The notes under the pieces were generated by a model. It made no database searches. It was not told where the DNA came from and saw only the letters and a list, made by a program, of their open reading frames with translations. Below, piece after piece: positions 12,952-18,397 of a stretch of DNA of 18,397 bases. The translations under genes and the position numbers were made by a program. The number at the start of each line of letters is the position of its first letter. Positions within the stretch are counted from its first letter, which is position 1. Location of the stretch: contig JBKJZO010000172.1 in NCBI GenBank assembly GCA_046715235.1, positions 1-18,397 on the forward strand, in the 5' to 3' direction. This DNA is from JBKJZO01 sp046715235. GTDB taxonomy: Bacteria; Actinomycetota; Actinomycetes; BP-191.

Positions 12952-14625
12952 GTGACCCCCGCTGATATCGCCGATTCGATCCTTGCTGCCGTACGGCGGG
13001 CGGTCGACTCGGGAGAGCTGGCGGTCGACGTGCCCGCGACCGTGACGGTCGAGCGGCCGAAGAACCGCGACCACGGCGACTACGCGACCAACATCGCACT
13101 GCAACTCGCGAAGGGGGCCGGCAAGCCCCCCCGCGACATCGCGGCACTCATCAAGTCGCAGCTCGAGCAGCAGCCCGGCATCCGCGCGGTCGACGTCGCA
13201 GGTCCTGGTTTCCTCAATATCAGCCTCGACTCGGCCGCTCAGGGCGAGGTCGCTCGCACGATCGTCACCGCGGGCGAGGCCTACGGCCGCAACTCCTCGC
13301 AGAGCGGCGAGCACATCAACCTCGAATTCGTCAGCGCCAACCCCACCGGTCCGGTGCACATCGGTGGTGTGCGCTGGGCGGCCGTCGGCGACGCGCTCGC
13401 CCGCATCCTTCGCGCGAGCGGGGCGCAAGTGGCGACCGAGTACTACTTCAATGACGCGGGCGAGCAGATCAACAGGTTCGCGCGTTCACTGCACGCCGCG
13501 GCCATGGGTGAGCCGACACCCGACGACGGCTACGCCGGCGTCTACATCGACGAGATCGCCGCCGAGATCGTGAGCCGGGAGCCCGGCGTACTCGACCTGC
13601 CTGAGGACAAGGCGCTCGAGGTCTTCCGGCGCGAGGGCACCGAGCTGATGTTCGAGCAGATCCGTGAGGCGCTCGAGAAGTTCGGCGTGCACTTCGATCT
13701 CTACTTCAACGAGCGCGACCTGCACGCCAAGGGCGAACTCGACGCCGCGCTGGAGCGGTTGCGCGCCCATGGCCACGTCTACGAAGCCGACGGCGCAGTC
13801 TGGCTGCGCACGACCGACTTCGGCGACGACAAGGACCGCGTGCTGCGCAAGAGCGACGGTGAGTGGACCTACTTCGCCGCCGACGCGGCGTACTACCTCG
13901 ACAAGCGTGAGCGCGGGTTCGACCGCATCGTCATCATGCTCGGCGCCGATCATCACGGGTACATCGGGCGCTACAAGGCCCTCGTCGAGGCCTACGGCGA
14001 CGACCCGGCTCGCAATCTGGAGATCCTGATCGGGCAGCTCGTCAACCTCGTGAAGGACGGCCAGCCAGTTCGCATGAGCAAGCGCGCCGGCAACGTCGTC
14101 ACGCTCGACGACCTCGTCGACGCGGTCGGCGCCGACGCAGGCCGCTACGCGCTGGCCCGCTCGTCCGCCGACTCCGCCATCGACCTCGACCTCGACCTGC
14201 TCACCAAGCAGAGCAACGACAACCCGGTCTACTACGTGCAGTACGCGCACGCGCGCATCGCGTCGCTCCTTCGCAATGCGGCCGATCTCGGTGTTGCTCT
14301 CGGTTCGGTCGACGACGTCGACGTCCCCCTCCTCGGGCACGAGCGCGAGAGCGACCTGCTCGGCGCGCTCGGCGACTTCCCCCGCGTCGTCGCGAGTGCG
14401 GCCGACCTGCGCGAGCCGCACCGGGTCGCCCGATACCTGGAGGAACTTGCGGGCGTCTACCACCGCTTCTACGACGCCTGCCGGGTCCTGCCGCGAGGCG
14501 ATGTCGAGCCCACCGATGACGACCGAGCCCTGACCCGCGCGCGGCTGTTGCTCTGCGAAGCGACCCGTACCGTTCTGTCCAACGGCCTCGGCCTGCTCGG
14601 CGTCACCGCGCCGCAACGGATGTGA
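12952..14625 (+). CDS. argS: arginyl-tRNA synthetase
   Basis: A 557-residue class I aminoacyl-tRNA synthetase that charges tRNA-Arg with arginine using ATP. The N-terminal Add-1 domain (~1-105, with RPKNRDHGDYATNIAL) recognises the tRNA D-loop. The signature ANPTGPVHIGG (129-139) is the HIGH motif in its ArgS form, and MSKR (375-378, in PVRMSKRAGN) is the KMSKS loop. The C-terminal ~170 residues are the DALR anticodon-binding domain (DNPVYYVQYAHARIASLL is its opening). Length is normal for bacterial ArgS. GTG start at 12952 is immediately followed by the conserved N-terminal helix. It is first in the argS-lysA-hom-thrC-thrB run, and its TGA overlaps the lysA GTG. Confidence 0.97.
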   Translation: MTPADIADSILAAVRRAVDSGELAVDVPATVTVERPKNRDHGDYATNIALQLAKGAGKPPRDIAALIKSQLEQQPGIRAVDVAGPGFLNISLDSAAQGEVARTIVTAGEAYGRNSSQSGEHINLEFVSANPTGPVHIGGVRWAAVGDALARILRASGAQVATEYYFNDAGEQINRFARSLHAAAMGEPTPDDGYAGVYIDEIAAEIVSREPGVLDLPEDKALEVFRREGTELMFEQIREALEKFGVHFDLYFNERDLHAKGELDAALERLRAHGHVYEADGAVWLRTTDFGDDKDRVLRKSDGEWTYFAADAAYYLDKRERGFDRIVIMLGADHHGYIGRYKALVEAYGDDPARNLEILIGQLVNLVKDGQPVRMSKRAGNVVTLDDLVDAVGADAGRYALARSSADSAIDLDLDLLTKQSNDNPVYYVQYAHARIASLLRNAADLGVALGSVDDVDVPLLGHERESDLLGALGDFPRVVASAADLREPHRVARYLEELAGVYHRFYDACRVLPRGDVEPTDDDRALTRARLLLCEATRTVLSNGLGLLGVTAPQRM

Positions 14626-15941
14626 GCGACTCACTGATGCTCGAGACGAAGATCTGGCCGGCCGGCGCTGCGGTCGGGAACGACGGCGTACTCATGCTCG
14701 GCGGCGTCTCCATGGTCGAACTGGCGCGTGAATTCGGAACGCCTGTCTTCGTGCTGGACGAGGCCGATTTCCGGGCCCGCGCGCAGACGTGGCGGGCCGC
14801 TTTCCCCGACGACGACGTCTACTACGCGGGAAAGTCCTTCCTCTGTACGGCGGTCGCTCGCTGGGTCGCGGAGGAAGGGCTGCGGCTCGACGTCTGCACC
14901 GGAGGCGAGCTGGCCGTCGCACTGGCGGCGGGCTTCCCGCCCGAGCGGCTGCAGTTCCACGGCAACAACAAGTCGACCGGCGAGCTCCGGCGGGCCGTGC
15001 ACGCCGGGGTCGGCCGGGTCGTCGTCGACAGCTTCCTGGAGATCGAGCGGCTCGCCGCGCAGGCCGCGTCGGCCAACAAGACGCAGGCCGTTCTGGTGCG
15101 GGTCACTCCGGGGGTCGAGGCGCACACCCACGAGTTCATCTCCACCGGGCAGGAGGATCAGAAGTTCGGCTTCTCGCTGGCCACCGGCGCCGCCGCCAAG
15201 GCGATCCTGGCCGTTGAGCAGGAGCCGAGCCTCGAGCTCGTCGGGCTGCACATGCACATCGGCTCGCAGATCTTCGACGCCTCGGGCTACGAGATGGCCA
15301 CGCACCGGATGGCTCAGTTGCTCGGGCTGGCGAGCACGCAACTGGGTCGGCAGCTACCCGAGCTGAACCTCGGCGGCGGCGTCGGCATCGCCTATGTGGC
15401 CGGCGACGACCCGATGGAGATCCCGGAGTTCGCCCGGCAGCTGCGCGGCATCGTCAGCACGGAGTGCGAACGCGCGGGCATCGCCGTACCGCGGCTGGCG
15501 GTCGAGCCGGGACGATCGATCTGCGGGCCGAGCACGGTGACCCTTTACGAAGTCGGTACGGTCAAGGAGTTGCCCGGACTGCGGACCTACGTGAGCGTCG
15601 ACGGCGGCATGAGCGACAACATCCGAACCGCGCTGTACGACGCGTCGTACTCGGCGCTGCTTGCCAACCGGTCGTCGTCGGCGGAGGCGCGAGTCGTCAC
15701 GATCTGCGGAAAGCATTGCGAGAGCGGCGACATCGTCGTCCGTAACGTCGCACTGCCCGCCGACGTCGCTCCGGGCGACCTGCTAGCGGTGCCTGCGAGC
15801 GGCGCCTACCAGCGGTCGATGGCCAGCAACTACAACCATGTGCCGCGCCCACCGGTGATTGCCATCAGAGAAGGCCGCGCGCGTGTCATAGTCCGCCGCG
15901 AGACCGAGGACGACCTGCTCAGACTGGACGCCGAAGCATGA
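14622..15941 (+). CDS. lysA: diaminopimelate decarboxylase
   Basis: A 439-residue fold-III PLP enzyme that removes CO2 from meso-diaminopimelate to give L-lysine, the last step of lysine synthesis. The PLP lysine is Lys71 in YYAGKSF. HMHIGSQ (210-216), the glycine loop LNLGGGVGI (249-256) and EPGRSI (295-300) bind the cofactor phosphate and ring. The catalytic Cys366 sits in GKHCESGD. The length is usual for actinobacterial LysA. GTG at 14622 overlaps the argS stop (GTGA, 14622-14625), and its own TGA overlaps the hom ATG. This placement beside argS is known in corynebacteria and mycobacteria. A nearby alternative start at 14637 (ATG) cannot be excluded. Confidence 0.96.
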   Translation: MSDSLMLETKIWPAGAAVGNDGVLMLGGVSMVELAREFGTPVFVLDEADFRARAQTWRAAFPDDDVYYAGKSFLCTAVARWVAEEGLRLDVCTGGELAVALAAGFPPERLQFHGNNKSTGELRRAVHAGVGRVVVDSFLEIERLAAQAASANKTQAVLVRVTPGVEAHTHEFISTGQEDQKFGFSLATGAAAKAILAVEQEPSLELVGLHMHIGSQIFDASGYEMATHRMAQLLGLASTQLGRQLPELNLGGGVGIAYVAGDDPMEIPEFARQLRGIVSTECERAGIAVPRLAVEPGRSICGPSTVTLYEVGTVKELPGLRTYVSVDGGMSDNIRTALYDASYSALLANRSSSAEARVVTICGKHCESGDIVVRNVALPADVAPGDLLAVPASGAYQRSMASNYNHVPRPPVIAIREGRARVIVRRETEDDLLRLDAEA

Positions 15942-17239
15942 GCGAGTTGCGCTCGTTGAAGATCGCGCTGCTCGGCTGCGGAGCAGTCGGCGAACAGGTC
16001 GCGCGACTGCTGCACGACAACGCGCATGATCTGTCCAACCGCATCGGTGCGAGCCTCGAAATCGCCGGCATCGCCGTACGCAAGCCCGGCAAGAAGCGCG
16101 ACCTGCCGGTCGACGCGTCGCTCTTCACGTCTGATGCGGCAGGACTCGTTGCCCGTGACGACGTCGACATCGTGGTCGAGCTGATCGGCGGCATCGAGCC
16201 GGCCCGATCGCTGATCCTTTCCGCCCTCGGTTCTGGCAAGTCGGTCGTCACCGCCAACAAGGCACTGCTCGCGACCGACGGGCCGACGATCTACAGTGCG
16301 GCCGAGGCAGGCAAGGCAGATCTCTACTTCGAAGCCTCCGTCGGCGGCGGCATCCCGCTGCTTCGGCCGATGCGCGAATCCCTTGCCGGCGACCGGATTC
16401 AGCGGGTGCTCGGCATCGTCAACGGCACCACCAACTTCATCCTCAGCCGGATGGATGAAACCGGCGCCGGCTTCGCCGAGGCGCTCGACGAGGCGACCGC
16501 GCTCGGGTACGCCGAAGCCGACCCGAGTGCCGACGTCGAGGGTTACGACGCGGCGCAGAAGGCCGCGATCCTGTCCAGCCTGGCCTTCCATACCCGGGTC
16601 ACCGCGAGCGACGTCTATCGGGAGGGCATCGCCGACGTCACCGCCGCCGACATCGCGAGTGCGAAGGCGATGGGCTACACGGTCAAGCTTCTTGCCATCT
16701 GCGAACGCGACGGCGGTTCGGTGAGCGTCCGCGTGCACCCGGCGATGATTCCCTCGTCGCATCCGCTCGCGTCGGTGCGCGACGCGTTCAACGCCGTGTT
16801 CGTCGAGGCCGAGGCGGTCGGGCAGCTGATGTTCTACGGCCGCGGCGCGGGTGGCTCGCCGACGGCCAGCGCCGTCCTCGGCGACATCGTCGCGGTGGCT
16901 CGGCACCGGCTGACCTCGACGACCGGAACCGGCGAGTCGGCGTACGCGCAGCTTTCTGTCAGCCCGATGGGCGACACGGTGACGCGCTACCACGTCAGCC
17001 TCGACGTCGCCGACAAGGCGGGCGTGCTGGCATCGATCGCGACCGAATTCGCCAGCCACGACGTGTCGATCCGCTCGGTTCGTCAGGAGGGTCATGGCGA
17101 CGATGCCACCCTCGAGATCGTCACGCACCGGGCGACCGATGCTGCTCTGGCGGCGACGGTCGAGGCGCTGCGGGGGCTCGACGTCGTACGCGCGGTTGCC
17201 AGTGTCATGCGGGTCGAAGGCGAAGAAGGAGAGCGATGA
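15938..17239 (+). CDS. hom: homoserine dehydrogenase with C-terminal ACT domain
   Basis: A 433-residue enzyme reducing aspartate semialdehyde to homoserine, the branch point to threonine and methionine. The NAD(P) fold has LLGCGAVGEQ (11-20). Lys108 in VTANKALLATDG and the region EADPSADVEGYDAAQK (193-208) hold the catalytic lysines and acidic residues. From ~350 a C-terminal ACT domain (DKAGVLASIATEFASHDVSI) fits the monofunctional, threonine-feedback-inhibited type of Gram-positive bacteria. It has no aspartokinase fusion. The ATG overlaps the lysA stop (15938-15941), and its own stop overlaps the thrC ATG. Confidence 0.96.
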   Translation: MSELRSLKIALLGCGAVGEQVARLLHDNAHDLSNRIGASLEIAGIAVRKPGKKRDLPVDASLFTSDAAGLVARDDVDIVVELIGGIEPARSLILSALGSGKSVVTANKALLATDGPTIYSAAEAGKADLYFEASVGGGIPLLRPMRESLAGDRIQRVLGIVNGTTNFILSRMDETGAGFAEALDEATALGYAEADPSADVEGYDAAQKAAILSSLAFHTRVTASDVYREGIADVTAADIASAKAMGYTVKLLAICERDGGSVSVRVHPAMIPSSHPLASVRDAFNAVFVEAEAVGQLMFYGRGAGGSPTASAVLGDIVAVARHRLTSTTGTGESAYAQLSVSPMGDTVTRYHVSLDVADKAGVLASIATEFASHDVSIRSVRQEGHGDDATLEIVTHRATDAALAATVEALRGLDVVRAVASVMRVEGEEGER

Positions 17240-18285
17240 GCTGGCGCGGCGTCCTCGAGGAGTACCGGGACCGAATGCCGGTCAGCGCTGACACGCGGAT
17301 CGTCACGTTGCATGAAGGGAACACGCCGCTCGTGCCGGCGCCGGAGCTCTCGAAGCGCACCGGCTGTGACGTGTGGCTCAAAGTCGAGGGTGCCAACCCG
17401 ACCGGCTCGTTCAAGGACCGCGGCATGACCGCCGCGATCACGAAGGCCGTCGAGGACGGCTCGCAGGCTGTCATCTGCGCGTCGACCGGCAACACCAGTG
17501 CCAGCGCCGCGGCGTACGCCGCCCGGGCCGGTCTGGTCTGCGCGGTGCTCGTGCCGAGCGGCAAGATCGCGCTGGGCAAGCTCGCTCAGGCGCTCGTCCA
17601 CGGAGCGAAGCTGCTGCAGGTCACCGGGAACTTCGACGACTGCCTCGGCCTGGCACTCGAGCTGAGCGAGAAATACCCGGTAACCCTGGTCAACTCGGTC
17701 AACCCCTACCGGATCGAAGGCCAGAAATCCGCGGCGTTCGAAATCGTCGACGCCCTCGGCGACGCGCCCGACGTCCATTGCATCCCGGTCGGCAACGCCG
17801 GCAACATCACGGCCTACTGGAAGGGCTACACGGAGTACGCCGCCGACGGCATCGCGACCAAACGCCCGGCGATGAGGGGATTTCAGGCCAGCGGGGCCGC
17901 GCCCATCGTCAACGGTGCCCCGGTCGCCGCGCCCAACACCATCGCGACCGCGATCCGCATCGGCAACCCCGCTTCGTGGAAGCAGGCAGTCGCGGCGCGC
18001 GACGACTCGGGCGGCGCGATCGAGTCGGTGACCGACCGTCAGATCCTCGATGCCTACAAGTTACTGAGCCGGTCCGAGGGTGTGTTCGTCGAGCCGGCGT
18101 CGGCTGCGAGTGTCGCGGGGCTTCTGCAGGCCGCGGCGCAGGGCACCATGCCGCGCGACGTGCGCGTCGTCTGCACCGTGACCGGGCACGGGCTCAAGGA
18201 CCCGGAGTGGGCCATCTCCGGTGCGCCCAAGCCAGTGACCGTGCCGGTCGACGCGGGGTATGCCGCCCACGAGCTAGGGCTCTGA
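17236..18285 (+). CDS. thrC: threonine synthase
   Basis: A 349-residue fold-II PLP enzyme converting O-phosphohomoserine to L-threonine. It belongs to the short form of ~350 residues common in Actinobacteria. The PLP lysine is Lys60 in PTGSFKDRGM. ASTGNTSASAAAYAARAGL supplies the asparagine loop facing the PLP ring, and PVGNAGNITAYWKGY is the phosphate-binding loop. The ATG overlaps the hom stop (17236-17239). thrB begins 4 bases after its TGA, so substrate (from ThrB) and product steps are made from one message. Confidence 0.96.
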   Translation: MSWRGVLEEYRDRMPVSADTRIVTLHEGNTPLVPAPELSKRTGCDVWLKVEGANPTGSFKDRGMTAAITKAVEDGSQAVICASTGNTSASAAAYAARAGLVCAVLVPSGKIALGKLAQALVHGAKLLQVTGNFDDCLGLALELSEKYPVTLVNSVNPYRIEGQKSAAFEIVDALGDAPDVHCIPVGNAGNITAYWKGYTEYAADGIATKRPAMRGFQASGAAPIVNGAPVAAPNTIATAIRIGNPASWKQAVAARDDSGGAIESVTDRQILDAYKLLSRSEGVFVEPASAASVAGLLQAAAQGTMPRDVRVVCTVTGHGLKDPEWAISGAPKPVTVPVDAGYAAHELGL

Positions 18286-18289
18286 TCCA

Positions 18290-18397
18290 GTGGCAGGACC
18301 GAGCTTTCGCGCCGCACCGATCCGCGTCCGCGTGCCTGCCACGTCGGCGAACCTCGGCCCGGGTTTCGACGCTCTCGGGCTCGCGCTTTGCTTGTAC
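18290..18397 (+). CDS. thrB: homoserine kinase, N-terminal fragment
   Basis: The first 36 codons are visible before the window ends. From GTG at 18290 the reading is MAGPSFRAAPIRVRVPATSA, followed by NLGPGFDALGLAL. The V-x-V-P-A-T-S-A-N-L-G-x-G-F-D stretch is the first conserved block of homoserine kinase in the GHMP kinase family, which phosphorylates homoserine with ATP. The position right after thrC is the usual one. The ATP-binding motif lies beyond the window. Confidence 0.93.
   Translation, partial: MAGPSFRAAPIRVRVPATSANLGPGFDALGLALCLY

Noticed and set aside
11335..13428. 697-codon minus-strand open frame across the oxidoreductase, tRNA, receiver and argS start
   Set aside because: It is antisense or out of frame to recognised genes and includes the familiar false peptide made by translating a tRNA gene (APVAQGIEHRPPEAV). 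It is a GC-driven artefact.
13486..17128. Long minus-strand frames opposite argS and hom (13486-14634 and 15830-17128)
   Set aside because: They are shadows of genes with intact catalytic motifs; their composition (Asp/Arg/Val rich) is the mirror of coding GC bias.

Overview
The window is high-GC actinobacterial chromosome. Three things point there: the N-terminus of a Kgd/OdhA-type 2-oxoglutarate dehydrogenase at the left edge, frequent GTG starts and 4-base stop/start overlaps, and the gene order argS-lysA-hom-thrC-thrB at the right, which is typical of Actinobacteria. I cannot assign a genus. Both ends cut through genes (kgd on the left, thrB on the right).

Left part (1-2372, minus strand): the start of kgd, then a DUF3052 gene whose stop overlaps the start of a phytoene-desaturase-like FAD oxidoreductase by GTGA.

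Accessory block (about 2394-8840, minus strand): a family-2 membrane glycosyltransferase with an intact QxxRW motif, a GT-C (GT39/ArnT-like) multi-membrane glycosyltransferase, a secreted copper-radical oxidase of the galactose oxidase/GlxA type (CAZy AA5) carrying two tandem carbohydrate-binding-like modules, and a small membrane-anchored Cys-containing protein. The first two genes overlap, as do the last two. The whole set reads as one operon that makes, decorates and oxidises an extracellular glycan. It recalls the CslA-GlxA pair of Streptomyces but has different parts. Its base composition is lower in GC than the flanks, and the glycosyltransferase gene has a roughly 300-base leader with unusual G-tracts.

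Middle part (8840-12888): a DrrAB-like ABC exporter (ATPase plus permease), a PRC-barrel protein with four copies of an H-x-x-GMAG repeat and a possible stress-sigma promoter, a convergent Gfo/Idh/MocA oxidoreductase, a tRNA-Arg(CCG) followed by three extra copies of its own 3' end, and a stand-alone response regulator receiver.

Right part (12952-18397, plus strand): argS, lysA, hom, thrC and the start of thrB. These are joined by GTGA/ATGA overlaps or a 4-base gap, so they form a tightly coupled operon linking arginyl-tRNA charging with lysine and threonine synthesis.
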